The notes under the pieces were generated by a model, which saw only the letters and a program-made list of their open reading frames with translations, did no database searches and was not told the origin of the DNA. From assembly GCA_963848495.1 (NCBI GenBank), contig CAWKDV010000004.1, positions 1,054,001 through 1,118,000 on the forward strand: DNA of 64,000 bases, in the 5' to 3' direction. The position numbers and the translations under genes were made by a program. Positions within the stretch are counted from its first letter, which is position 1. Every line of letters begins with the position of its first letter. This DNA comes from JAICJR01 sp963848495 (GTDB lineage: Bacteria; Actinomycetota; Thermoleophilia; Solirubrobacterales; Thermoleophilaceae). This document shows, piece by piece, positions 26,651-36,202 of the stretch.

Positions 26651-27834
26651 GGCCGGACGGCCACCGGCAGCGGCTCGACCACGGGGGCGGCCCCGGCTCG
26701 CCGCTGCCGCTCGCGCCGGCGGAGGAAGGGCCGCTCCACCAGCCGGTGGATCAGCTCGGCCACCACCAGCGTGAACGCCAGCGTCAGCGGGAGCAGCTCC
26801 GCGTAGGCGACCTTGTAGCCGGAGGCGCCGCGCACCAGCGGGTAGACCTCTGACATCACCGCCAGGTGCACGAGGAAGATCGGGTAGGAGCGCGAGCCGA
26901 GCCACTGCAGCGGAGCGCTCTCGAACAGGCGCTCCGCGGCGCCGCGCTCGCCCTCCCGCTCACGCAGCAGCGGCACCGCCACGACCAGCCCCGAGCCGAG
27001 CGTGGCCAGGGCGAAGACGAGCCAGACATGGTGCGCCAGCGGGTTGAGCGCGATGGCGACGAGCCCGAGCGCGAACAGGGCTAGCGCCACCGAGCCGCGG
27101 CGCACCGGCCGCCAGTCCGGATCGCACTCGAGCGCGGCGAGCGCGGCGCCGGGGCAGAAGGCGAGCCCCATCACGTAGGGCGCGCGGATCCAGTCGAGGT
27201 GACCCTCCGGGCCGACGGCCAGGAGCAGCAGGCTCCAGGCGGTGATCAGCGCGCAGCCCGAGAGCACGAAGCGCCGGCGGCCGGTCTCGCGGAGCCGCGG
27301 GGCGGCGAAGCGCGAGGCGAACAGCGCGACGAACGGCAGCACCACGTAGAAGCCCGCCTCGGTGCGCAGCGACCACGCCTGGCCGATCACGCCGGCGAGC
27401 GGCCCGTGCGAGAAGTCCGACACGAGCAGGAAGCGGGCGACCACCCCGCCGGCCGGGGTGACTCGCTCCTGCGGGATCACGATCAGGATCAGCGCCAGCG
27501 TGACCCAGAGCGCGGGCAGGATCCGCAGCGCGCGGTGCATGGCATAGGTGCGGATCGAGGGCATTGGCCGGCCGATGACGAAGGCGCGCACGAAGGGGCG
27601 GGAGATCAGGTAGCCCGATAGCGCGAAGAAGATGAACACCGCCGTGGGCAGGCGCAGCAGCACCCAGTCGACCGCCGCCCCGTACGCGCGCAGGTACTCG
27701 ACCGGGTGCGGCCCGCCGGCGTAGCCGGTTACCCAGACGGCGCCCGCCGCCGTGTGCACCGCGATGACCGCGAGGCAGGCGAGCCCGCGCAGCGGATCGC
27801 CCGCGACAAAGCGGCTGACAAGACGTCGATTCAC
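26647..27834 (-). CDS. Acyltransferase family 3 (OafA/YrhL-like) membrane protein
   Basis: The 395-residue protein has about ten transmembrane helices. The family signature region is DPLRGLACLAVIAVHTAAG with the catalytic His, then FFALSGYLISRPF and the TYAMHRALRILPALW segment. Members move acetyl or other acyl groups onto sugars of lipopolysaccharide, peptidoglycan, antibiotics or glycolipids. It is translationally coupled to the methyltransferase downstream, which supports a shared role in decorating a surface glycan. The start is set at GTG 27834 because the conserved domain begins at once; ATG 27885 is the alternative. Neither has a good ribosome site. Confidence 0.82.
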   Translation of the reverse strand: MNRRLVSRFVAGDPLRGLACLAVIAVHTAAGAVWVTGYAGGPHPVEYLRAYGAAVDWVLLRLPTAVFIFFALSGYLISRPFVRAFVIGRPMPSIRTYAMHRALRILPALWVTLALILIVIPQERVTPAGGVVARFLLVSDFSHGPLAGVIGQAWSLRTEAGFYVVLPFVALFASRFAAPRLRETGRRRFVLSGCALITAWSLLLLAVGPEGHLDWIRAPYVMGLAFCPGAALAALECDPDWRPVRRGSVALALFALGLVAIALNPLAHHVWLVFALATLGSGLVVAVPLLREREGERGAAERLFESAPLQWLGSRSYPIFLVHLAVMSEVYPLVRGASGYKVAYAELLPLTLAFTLVVAELIHRLVERPFLRRRERQRRAGAAPVVEPLPVAVRP

Positions 27835-27929
27835 AGAGCCGGAGGGGTCGACGCGGCCCGATGCTAGAGCCGCTACCGGCGGCATCCGGCGCCGCGTTTC
27901 CGCCTGACCCCGCCCCTACCATCCGCGCC

Positions 27930-28698
27930 GTGTTGCCCAACGAGCCCGACTGGCAGATGCAGTACGGGGAGCGGGCGGCGCTCGAGGGCCTGCTCAGCTG
28001 GGTCAAGCCGCGGCTGGCGATCGAGATCGGCACCGCGGACGGCGGCAGCCTGCGCCGCCTGGCCGCCCACTCGGAGCTGGTCCACTCGTTCGACCTCGTG
28101 CCGCCGCCACCGGCCGTGGCGGCGCTGCCCGAATGTGCGCTTCCACAGCGGCGACAGCCACGAGCTGCTGCCGGCGCTGCTCGACGAGCTGGACGAGAAG
28201 GGGCTCGAGGTGGACTTCGCGCTCGTCGACGGCGACCACACGAGCGAGGGCGCCCGGCGCGACATCGAGGACCTGCTTCGCTCGGCGGCGGTGCGCCGGA
28301 CGCTGATCGTCGTGCACGACACGATGAACCCGGGCGTGCGCTTGGGCTTCCTGGGCGTGGACTACGCGCGCTTGGGCAAGGTCGCGCACGTGGACGCCGA
28401 GCTGGTGGCGGGCTTCGCGGTGGCCAGCGGGCCGTTCGCGGGCCAGATGTGGGGCGGCTTCGGACTGATCGAGGTCGACGCCGGGCGCGTCGGGCCGGGG
28501 CAGCAGCCGCTGCCCCAGAGCCTGCGCCACGAGAGCTTCCAGGCCCTGCGCACGCTGGTCGAGCCGCAGGCGGAGGGGCACGAGCTGCTGCAGGCGGAGC
28601 TCGAGCGGGCGCGGCTCGTGCTGCGCGACGTGCAGTCGTCGGCGAGCTGGCGGATCACCGCCCCGCTGCGCGCGGCCAAGCGCTGGGCGCTGCGCTGA
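27930..28698 (+). CDS. Class I SAM-dependent methyltransferase with one frameshift
   Basis: The first frame reads LAIEIGTADGGSLRRLAAHSE and VHSFDLVPPPPAVAALP. At about 28130 it leaves the family pattern, and a second frame continues with VRFHSGDSHELLPALL, FALVDGDHTSEGARRDIEDL and IVVHDTMNPGVR. Removing one base near 28128-28131 joins them as LPNVRFHSGDS, giving 255 residues of a Methyltransf_24-type enzyme. The C-terminus is a helical region ending SSASWRITAPLRAAKRW, a tail shared with the gene at 30611-31651. It overlaps the next gene by one nt. I read the break as a sequencing or assembly error. Confidence 0.72.
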
Positions 28699-30579
28699 TG
28701 GAGCTCGCCTTCGTGCTGGCGCGCGGGCAGAACGCGTTCTTCCCGGAGCTCGTGGAGGCGCTGCGCGACGAGCTCGACGAGCTCGGCGTGGAGTCGAGCG
28801 TGCACCTGGACGAGTTCCCGGAGCAGCAGCCGGGACGAGTGAACGTGCTGGTGCCGCCGCACGAGTTCTTCGCCCTGCGCGGCCACGCGGTGCCGCCCGA
28901 CGGGGCGCCGCTCGAGCGCACCGTCTACGTCTGCGCCGAGCAGCCCGGCACGCACTTCTTCAACCTCAATGTCAACCTGTCGCCGCGCGCGGGCGCTGTG
29001 TTCGACATCAACCCGCTGTCGATCAGCGAGCTGCGGATGCGCAACGTGCGCGCCGAGCTGCTGCCGCTCGGCTGGACCCGGCGCTGGGACGGCACGCCGT
29101 TCGACCCCGTGCGCAGCCTCGACGTGAGCTTCCTGGGCTGCTGGACGCCGCGCCGCGGCCGGGTGCTCGCCGCGGCCGCACCGCAGCTGGCCCGGCGCCG
29201 CTGCCACATCCGGCTGTCGGACTTCTCGCGGCCGAACAGCGAGCGGGCGGTGGGCTTCGTCACCGGTGCCGAGAAGCGGGCGCTGCTCGGCCGCACCAAG
29301 CTGCTGCTGAACGTCCACCAGGACGACCTGCCCTACCTCGAGTGGCTGCGCTTCGTGGAGGGCGTGCTGTGCGGGGCGGTGGTGGTCAGCGAGCACTCCA
29401 CCTACACGCAGCCGTTCGAGCCCGGCATGCACTTCGTCAGCGGCTCGCCGCAGTCGCTCGGCCTGCTGGTGGACGCCCTGCTGGACGACGAGGAGCGCCG
29501 CCTCGCCATGCAGGCGGAGGCCTACGCCGCGCTGCGTGAGCGGCCGTTCGCCCAGGCGGTGGCCGCGCTGGCCGAGAGGGCCGCGGAGGTGGACCGCCGG
29601 CGGCCGCCCGCCGCGGTCGGATCGGGCGTGTCGATGGCGGGCCTCGAGGCGCCCGTCTTCCACGACGACGACGACCGCTTCTTCGTCCCGCCGAACATCA
29701 CCCACGACCCCGACGCCTCGGCACTGCGCCGAGCCGTGAAGGACCTCAAGCTGGAGCTCGTGGCGCTGCGCCGCGAGGTCGACGAGCTGCGCCGGCCGGG
29801 CGGAGCGCCGGCGCAGGGCGTGCTCGTCGACGGGTTCACGCCGGCGTGGCTCGAGGCCACCCCGCGCGTCACCGTGCTCGTCACCTCGTACTGCTACGAG
29901 GACGTGCTGGAGCGGGCGCTCGACTCGGCGGCGGGCTCGACCTTCGAGCCGTTCGAGATCGTGATCGTGGACGACGCCTCGCGCGACGCCTCGCTGGCCA
30001 GGGCGCGGGCCTGGCTACGGGCGCACCCCACGCTGCCGGCGCTGCTCGTCCGTCACAGCGCCAACCGCGGCCTGGGTCGCGCGCGCAACACGGGCGTCGA
30101 CTTCGCGCGCGGCGAGTACGCGTTCATCCTCGACGCCGACAACGCGCTCTACCCGCACGGCCTCGAGCGGCTGGTGGAGGCGCTCGACGCCGACCCAGCC
30201 GCCGACTTCGCCTACGGCCTGCTCGAGCAGTTCACCGGCGAGGGGCCGTTCGGTGTGATGAACACGCTGCCCTGGGAGCCCAAGCGGCTGCGCGCGGGGA
30301 ACTACATCGACGCGATGGCGCTGGTCCGCACCCGCACGCTGCGCGAGCTGCCCTACACCACGGACCCGCGCCTGCACGGCTACGAGGACTGGGACCTCTG
30401 GTGCGCGATCGCCGAGCGCGGCGGCCACGGAGTGCTCGTGCGCGAGATCGTGGCCCGCTACCGGCTGGCGCAGCATTCGATGGTGCAGTTCGACGTGCGT
30501 GCTGTCGCTTACCGACGTGTACTCGGTGCTGGCGGAGCGCCATCCGCGGCTTTACGCCGGGGTCGTTCCGCCGCTGTAG
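28698..30579 (+). CDS. Two-domain glycosyltransferase (CgeB-like plus GT2), frameshift near 3' end
   Basis: The N-terminal half (about 1-320) resembles CgeB-like glycosyltransferases, with GRTKLLLNVHQDDLPYLEWLR and a LCGAVVVSEHSTY region. A helical linker (about 350-375, LRRAVKDLKLELVALRREVDEL) leads to a GT2 domain (about 390-600). That domain has VTVLVTSYCYEDVLERALDS, VIVDDASRDASL, NRGLGRARNTG and DXD motif ILDADNALYPH. It probably adds two sugars or extends a glycan, using nucleotide sugars in the cytoplasm. Near 30500 one extra base shifts the last codons. The repaired ending YSVLAERHPRLYAGVVPPL stops at TAG 30577-30579; unrepaired, it stops at 30593 inside the repeat. Confidence 0.8.
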
Positions 30580-30618
30580 TGCCTAGTGCCTAGTGCCTAG
30601 TGCCTAGTGCCTAGTGCC
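30577..30618. repeat. Six tandem copies of TAGTGCC at a convergent junction
   Basis: TAGTGCC is repeated six times without a mismatch. The first copy begins with the TAG of the glycosyltransferase gene, and the stop of the opposite gene (CTA at 30611-30613) lies across the fifth and sixth copies. Because seven is not a multiple of three and CTAG reads TAG on both strands, the array stops translation in all six frames. Confidence 0.95.
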
Positions 30619-31651
30619 TGGAAACGACTCGTTTTGCTGCTCTCAGCGGTGCCGTCAGCTTCCAGCTCGGTGATGCGAAGACGGCCTCGAGGACCTTGCC
30701 GCCTCGCTCCACGCGTGTTTGGAGCAGGTCGCGCTCCGCTTCCAGCTCGCGGATCTCCTGCTTGAGGTCGGGGATCTCCGCCAGGCGTGCCTCGGCCTCG
30801 ACCAGGCGCTGCTGCAGCTCGCGGCGCTCGCCGTCGCGCTCGCGCGCGAGCTCGAGCTGGCGCTGCTGCTCGTCGAGGTAGCGGCGCTGCATCTCGAACA
30901 GCTCGGCCCAGTGGCGCAGCTCCACCAGACCGGTGAGAGCGGCCTCGGCCGGGAGCTCGGGCAGCGGCTCGCTGCTGGCGAGGGCGAGCGTGTAGACCTC
31001 CTCGCCCGGCCGCCGCGCGGCCAGCTTGCGGACGCGCGCCGGCAGCGGCGCATCGGACGAGTCGGCCGCGTGCTCGTCCTCGAGCACCGCCGAGGCGATC
31101 CAGTTGTCCTGGCGCAGCAGCCGCACGTGCGCAAAGCGCTCGCGCAGCGCGGCCTCGAGCTCCGCCGGGTCGAGCTCGTGAAGGTGGTGGGGGTTGCCGG
31201 GCACGTAGCGGTCGCGGTTCGGCGTGGACACGGCGAGGATCCCGCCCGGCGCGAGCACGCGCGAAAGCTCGTCGAGCACCCGCTCGGGCACGCTGACGTG
31301 CTCCAGCACCTCGAAGCAGACCACGAGCTCGAACGCCTCGGGCGGCAGCGACAGGTTGAGCACGTCGCCCGTCTCGAGCTCGACGCCCGGATGCCCGGCG
31401 GCAGGCGACGCCTCGAGCACCGCCGCGGCGATGTCCACGCCCACCACCCGGCGGGCGCCGGCGTCGGCCAGGATGCGGCAGCCATAGCCCATGCCGCAGC
31501 CGGCGTCCAGCACAGTGCGGCCGGCGGCGAGCTCGGCCGCCCACCAGTAGCGCACGACGTGCTCGGCCTCGACCAGCTCGCCCCGCATGGACTCTGGGAC
31601 GAACCGCTCCGGTATGCCGTCTACGAGTCCAGCGAGGTCCGTCCCGGCCAT
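30611..31651 (-). CDS. SAM-dependent methyltransferase with C-terminal coiled coil
   Basis: The 346-residue protein has an N-terminal Methyltransf_11-type domain: TVLDAGCGMGYGCRIL (SAM loop), VVGVDIA, FELVVCFEVLEHV and LAPGGILAVSTPNRDRY. A long heptad-like coiled coil follows (about 245-315, rich in Glu, Arg, Leu and Gln). The tail ASPSWKLTAPLRAAKR matches the tail of the methyltransferase at 27930-28698. Similar proteins occur in surface-polysaccharide clusters, where the coiled coil may set chain length or hold the complex. Catalysis is likely; the substrate is unknown. Confidence 0.82.
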   Translation of the reverse strand: MAGTDLAGLVDGIPERFVPESMRGELVEAEHVVRYWWAAELAAGRTVLDAGCGMGYGCRILADAGARRVVGVDIAAAVLEASPAAGHPGVELETGDVLNLSLPPEAFELVVCFEVLEHVSVPERVLDELSRVLAPGGILAVSTPNRDRYVPGNPHHLHELDPAELEAALRERFAHVRLLRQDNWIASAVLEDEHAADSSDAPLPARVRKLAARRPGEEVYTLALASSEPLPELPAEAALTGLVELRHWAELFEMQRRYLDEQQRQLELARERDGERRELQQRLVEAEARLAEIPDLKQEIRELEAERDLLQTRVERGGKVLEAVFASPSWKLTAPLRAAKRVVSRH

Positions 31652-31700
31652 CCCACTGGACGATAGGCCCAGGGTCCGACGGACAAAGATGACGGCCGGG

Positions 31701-32861
31701 TCACGACCGGCGCTTGACGAACACGCTGTCGAGCGCGGCCCGCAGGCCGACCGAGAGCGCGCCCGTGAGCACGGCGGCGTCGCCGAGGCTCGACACCTCG
31801 ACCTGCGGCGGGTAGGCGAGCAGCTGCCCCAGCTCGGAGCGCACCGGGGCGAGCAGCAGGTCGCCGTTCACGCCGATGCCGCCGCCGATCACCACCAGCG
31901 CCACGTCGGCCACGGCGGCGATCGGGGCCACGTGCCCGACGATGCGCCGCGCCTCCTCCTCCACTACCGCGCGCGCGAGCGCGTCGCCCGCCCGGGCGGC
32001 GCCGAACACCGCCGGCAGGTCGAAGGGCGGCGCCAGCGAGGTCTCGTGCTCGCCCTTCGCCGCGAGCTCGATGGCGTAGGCGGTGATCGCGGGCGCGGCC
32101 GGGTCGCTGCCGGGTGCGCCGCCGAGCGAGAAGTCGAGCTCGCCGGCCGCCCCGTGGTGGCCGCGGTGCAGCTCGCCGCGCAGCACGAGCCCCGCCCCGA
32201 GGCCCGTGCCCACCGAGAGGAAGACGAAGTCGTCCACCCCGCGAGCCACACCGCGCCACTGCTCCCCCATCGCGGCCAGGTTCACATCGTTCTCGACGGT
32301 GACCGGCACGCCCAGGCGCCGCCGCAGCTCGGCGCCCACCGCGAGCCCCTCGAGCCCGCGGACGTTCTCGGCGAGCGTGGCCTCGCCGCTGCGGCGGTCG
32401 ATCACGCCCGGCACGCCCACCACGGCGCCGTCGATCGCGTCCGGCGGCAGCTCGGCCGCCGCCACCAGGCTGTCCTTCAGCTCGGTGGCGGCGTCGAGCA
32501 GCTCGCGGGCGTCGGCGCCGCCGACCTCGATGTCCTGCCGCGCGCGGACCTCGCCGCGCAGGTCGCAGAAGGCGCCGCGCAGGAAGCGCGCGCCGAGGTC
32601 GAGGCCGAGCACGAGCGCCGCCTCCGGCACCGGCTCGAAGAAGGTGGCGCCGTAGCTCGGACCGTCGAGGCGCGCGTCCGCCTCGCGGACCAGCCCGGCG
32701 TCGAGCAGCGACTGCAGCGCGAGCGAGACGGTGGGCTTCGAGATGCCCGCCTGGCGCGAGATCTCGGCCCGCGAGATCGGCGCGTGCGAGCGGATGGCCT
32801 CGAGCACCGTCCGCTCGTTCAGGTGCCGCAGGAGCGGCGGCGTGGCCGACGTGCCCGCCAT
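31701..32861 (-). CDS. ROK-family transcriptional regulator
   Basis: The 386-residue protein starts with a winged-helix region (SRAEISRQAGISKPTVSLALQSLLDAGLV, about 27-60). A ROK sugar-kinase-like domain follows with LGLDLGARFLRGAF, VENDVNLAAMGE and FLSVGTGLGAGLV. The ROK zinc motif CxCGxxGC and much of the kinase active site are absent, as in purely regulatory members. Being the last gene of the sugar-transport operon, it probably represses it and is released by the imported sugar or its phosphate. A TTCTTAACTAAAC sequence and two inverted repeats before the operon are candidate operators. Confidence 0.85.
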   Translation of the reverse strand: MAGTSATPPLLRHLNERTVLEAIRSHAPISRAEISRQAGISKPTVSLALQSLLDAGLVREADARLDGPSYGATFFEPVPEAALVLGLDLGARFLRGAFCDLRGEVRARQDIEVGGADARELLDAATELKDSLVAAAELPPDAIDGAVVGVPGVIDRRSGEATLAENVRGLEGLAVGAELRRRLGVPVTVENDVNLAAMGEQWRGVARGVDDFVFLSVGTGLGAGLVLRGELHRGHHGAAGELDFSLGGAPGSDPAAPAITAYAIELAAKGEHETSLAPPFDLPAVFGAARAGDALARAVVEEEARRIVGHVAPIAAVADVALVVIGGGIGVNGDLLLAPVRSELGQLLAYPPQVEVSSLGDAAVLTGALSVGLRAALDSVFVKRRS

Positions 32862-32863
32862 AG

Positions 32864-33954
32864 CTACGGGGCGCCCAGCCGCTCGCCGCTCGCCGGGTCG
32901 AACACGTGCGCCTCGCCGGGCAGCGGCCGCAGCGTCACGCGCTCGCCCTGGCCGGGCGGCTTGCGCCAGTCGGTGCGGGCCACGAACTTGGTCTCGCCCC
33001 CGGGCAGCGCCGCCATGCAGAACGCGTAGGCGTCGGCGCCGAGCTCCTCCACCACCTCCACGCGCGCGGGGATGCCGTCCGGCGCCAGCTCGAGCGACTC
33101 CGGGCGCAGCCCGAGCATCACCTCGCCCAGCCCGCGCGCCCGCGCGTCGGACGCCGCCTCGGCGGACAGCTCCACGCGCAGGCCGTTCAGCTCCGCGTGG
33201 CCGTCCGGGCCGAGCGGCGCCGGGCACAGGTTCATCGCCGGCGAGCCGATGAAGCCGGCCACGAACAGGTTGGCGGGCCGGTCGTACAGCACCCGCGGCC
33301 GATCGCACTGCTGGAGCTGCCCTGCGCCAGCACGGCCACGCGGTGGCCCATCGTCATGGCCTCCACCTGATCGTGGGTGACGTAGAGCGTGGTCACGTTC
33401 AGCCGGTGCTGGAGGGCGGCGATGTCGGAGCGCATCTGCACGCGCAGCTTGGCGTCCAGGTTGGACAGCGGCTCGTCCATCAGGAACACGCGCGGGTTGC
33501 GCACGATCGCGCGGCCCATCGCGGTGCGCTGGCGCTCGCCGCCGGACAGCTCGCCCGGCTTGCGCTCGAGCAGCTCGGTGAGCCCGAGCATCTCCGCCGC
33601 CTCGGCCACCCGCCGCCGGCGCTCGGCCTTCGGCACGCCCGCCATCTTCAGCGGGAACGCGATGTTCGCCTCGACGTTGAGGTACGGGTAGAGCGCGTAG
33701 TTCTGGAACACCATCGCCACGTCGCGCTCCTTGGGCGGCGTGTAGGTGACCTCGGTGTCGCCGATGTAGATCGCCCCGCCGTCCACCTCCTCGAGCCCGG
33801 CGAGCATCCGCAGCGCGGTGGACTTGCCGGAGCCCGACGGGCCCACCAGCACCATCAGCTCGCCGTCCTCCAGCGTCAGGTCGAGCGAGTCCACCGCGGG
33901 CTTGGACGCCCCCGGGAACACGCGCGTGGCCTGCTCGAAGCGGACCTCAGCCAT
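32864..33954 (-). CDS. Sugar ABC transporter ATPase (UgpC/MsmK/MalK type) with one frameshift
   Basis: The first part (from 33954) has Walker A GPSGSGKST, Q-loop FQNYALYPYL, signature LSGGERQR, Walker B FLMDEPLSNLD and H-loop VTHDQVEAM. After VAVLAQG the frame is lost at about 33320. The other frame continues DRPRVLYDRPANLFVAGFIGSP and the regulatory TOBE domain. Adding one base in the CCC run at 33320-33322 restores a 363-residue protein, the normal length for this family. Such ATPases energise carbohydrate uptake and can serve several transporters. It follows the kinase gene with an eight-nt overlap. The break looks like a missing base in the sequence rather than a dead gene. Confidence 0.82.
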
Positions 33955-34952
33955 CGCTCCCTCCTGTCATGGCGGCCACCGCGTCGCGCAGCTCGGCGCG
34001 CACGCGCTCCTTGGCCTCGGGCCCGGCCGCGCAATCGTCCAGGGCCAGCAGCGCGGCCCCGGCGATCGGCGGCGACTCGAGCACGATCACGTTCGCCTCG
34101 CGGCCGCGCAGCTCGTCGCGCACGCGCCGGAGCAAGCCGCTCGGGCGCGCGCCGCAGGAGGCCGCCGCCCAGCACGACGTCGACCGGCTCACGGCCCAGG
34201 GCGAGCCGGTCGATCGCCGTGCGCGCGAAGTCCGCCACCTCGCCGGCCAGACGTTCGACGATCGCGATCGCCGCGGCGTCGCCCGCCTCCGCCTCTGCGT
34301 ACACGAGCGGCGGCAGCTCGCCCAAACGGGCGTGCTGCAGCCGGCGCTGGTGGATGGCCTTCGCAAGCTCAAGTGGGGTGTCGAAGCCGAAGTGGGCGGG
34401 CAGCGAGCGCTCGAGCGCGCTGCGCTCGCCGCGTCCGTCCTCGCTGCGGGCGGCCGCCGTGAGACCGGCCAGGCCGACGTCGTAGCCGCCGCCCCAGTCG
34501 CCCGTGATCAGCCCGAGCGACGGAAAGCGCACCTGGCGCCCGTCGGGCCCCACGCCGACGCAGTTGAAGCCCGCGCCGCAGACCACGGCCACGCCCCAGC
34601 CGCGCTCGGTGCCGGCGCGCAGCACGGCGAAGGTGTCGTTGCCGGCCACCAGCCGCTCGGCCCAGCCGCGGCGCTCCACGGCCTTCTGCAGCTCGCGCTC
34701 CTCGGCGGGCAGGTCGGCGCCCGCCAGCAGCACGCGCCCGACCGACGCCACCGGCTTGCCGTCGCGCTCCACGCCGGCCTCGGCCAGCGCTTCCATCAGC
34801 AGCTCCTCGAGCACGTCGAGCGAGCCGTCGAGGCCCATGTGGTGCGGCGAGCTGAGCGGGCCTCGCCGCAGCGACAGCAGCTCGCCATCGGCGCTCAGCA
34901 GCGCGAGGTCCGTCTTCGAGTTGCCGCCGTCCACGGCCAGCAGCAGGGTCAT
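33947..34952 (-). CDS. BadF/BadG/BcrA/BcrD-type sugar kinase (GlcNAc-kinase-like) with one frameshift
   Basis: The ASKHA-fold kinase opens LLLAVDGGNSKTDLALL (phosphate 1 loop) and continues with AVVCGAGFNCVG, PSLGLITGDWGGGYD and VDVVLGGGLLR. The rest is in another frame: RRVRDELRGREANVIVLESPPIAGAALLALDD. One surplus base in the GCGCGC run near 34147-34152 explains this; repaired length is 334 residues. Relatives include N-acetylglucosamine and glucosamine kinases, so it probably phosphorylates the sugar freed inside the cell. It overlaps both neighbours by a few bases, which implies tight coupling. Confidence 0.8.
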
Positions 34953-36202
34953 CGCGCCACCGCCTCGGGCTGCTCCAGCAGCAGCTCATCGATCAGAGCG
35001 TCCACCTTCGCGTACTCGCGCACCAGCGGGTTGGTGAGCAGCGCCTTGCGGGCGATGAGCGGGTCGCGCGTCACCGCCGCCTCCGCCGTGAGCCGCTCGT
35101 AGGCCGCCGCGTGCTGCGCGAGCCCGAGCAGCTCGGGCGCGAGCGGCCGCTGCGGCAGCGGCTGCGGCCCCGATGCGCCGATGCGCGCGGGCAGCTCCAC
35201 CACGTCGTCGGCCGCGAAGCCCGGCAGCGCGCCGCCGCCGCGCACGTCCACCACCTGCACGTCGCCGCCGCCGTCCGCCAGGGAGGCGATCAGGGCGGTG
35301 GCCGCCTCGCTGTAGAAGGCGCCGCCGCGCTGCTCGAGGAGTGCCGGCTTGTGGTCGAGCGACGGGTCCCGGTACATCTCGAGCAGCTCGCGTTCGAGCT
35401 CGGCCACGACCTGCGCGCGCGCCGGTTCAGAGCGCAACTCGTCGAGCACCTCGCTCTCGGCATAGAAGTAGCGCAGGTAGTAGGACGGGATCGCGCCCAG
35501 CTCGTCGAGCAGCCGGCGCGGCATCTCCACCATCTCCGCCAGCTCGCCGCCGTGGGCCGCCAGCACGCTGCCGAGCACGTCCTCGCCGTCGAGCCACACG
35601 GCGCGCACCCAGGTGAGGTGGTTGAGCCCCACCTGGTCGACCCACAGGCGGCCGGGCTCCACACCGAGCATGCGCGCGATCGCTCGCTGGAAGCCGATCG
35701 CCACATTGCACAGCCCCACCGCGCGGTGGCCCTCGTCGAGCAGCGCGCGCGTGACGATGCCCACCGGGTTAGTGAAGTCGACGATCCAGGCGCCGGGCGC
35801 GGCCATCCGGCGGGCGCGCTCGGCGATCTCGAGGACCACGGGGACGGTGCGCATCGCCTTGGCGAACCCGCCCGGCCCGGTGGTCTCCTGGCCGATGCAG
35901 CCGCAGGCGAGCGGGATCGTCTCGTCGCGCAGCCGCGCCGCCTGACCACCGACGCGGACCTGGATCACCACGAAGTCGGCGCCCTCGAGAGCGCGGTCGA
36001 GCTCGCCGGTGACGCTCACGCTGCCGTCGAAGCGGTCGCGGGCGAGCATCCGCTCGGCCATCGCACCCACCACCTCGCGGCGCGCGGGGTCGATGTCGTG
36101 CAGCACGAGCTCGCTCACCGGCAGCCGCTCGCGCTCGCGCGAGAGCCCCGACACGAGCTCCGGCGTGTAGGTCGAGCCGGCGCCGACCACCGCGACCTTC
36201 AT
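34949..36202 (-). CDS. GH4 family glycosidase (6-phospho-beta-glucosidase-like)
   Basis: The 417-residue protein begins MKVAVVGAGSTYTPELVSGL, the NAD-binding start of glycoside hydrolase family 4. It has FTNPVGIVTRALLD, the metal-site cysteine and histidine in GLCNVAIGFQR and VGLNHLTW, and IPSYYLRYFY. GH4 enzymes use NAD+ and Mn2+ in a redox elimination mechanism. Many cleave 6-phospho-beta-glucosides, though some act on unphosphorylated substrates, which would suit an ABC-imported disaccharide. The start overlaps the permease gene by four nt and the stop overlaps the kinase start. Confidence 0.88.
   Translation of the reverse strand: MKVAVVGAGSTYTPELVSGLSRERERLPVSELVLHDIDPARREVVGAMAERMLARDRFDGSVSVTGELDRALEGADFVVIQVRVGGQAARLRDETIPLACGCIGQETTGPGGFAKAMRTVPVVLEIAERARRMAAPGAWIVDFTNPVGIVTRALLDEGHRAVGLCNVAIGFQRAIARMLGVEPGRLWVDQVGLNHLTWVRAVWLDGEDVLGSVLAAHGGELAEMVEMPRRLLDELGAIPSYYLRYFYAESEVLDELRSEPARAQVVAELERELLEMYRDPSLDHKPALLEQRGGAFYSEAATALIASLADGGGDVQVVDVRGGGALPGFAADDVVELPARIGASGPQPLPQRPLAPELLGLAQHAAAYERLTAEAAVTRDPLIARKALLTNPLVREYAKVDALIDELLLEQPEAVAR

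Noticed and set aside
30577..30618. Short regular repeats as a CRISPR array
   Set aside because: Units are 7 nt without spacers, and no cas genes are present. The same holds for the arrays at 40634, 43078 and 50417.
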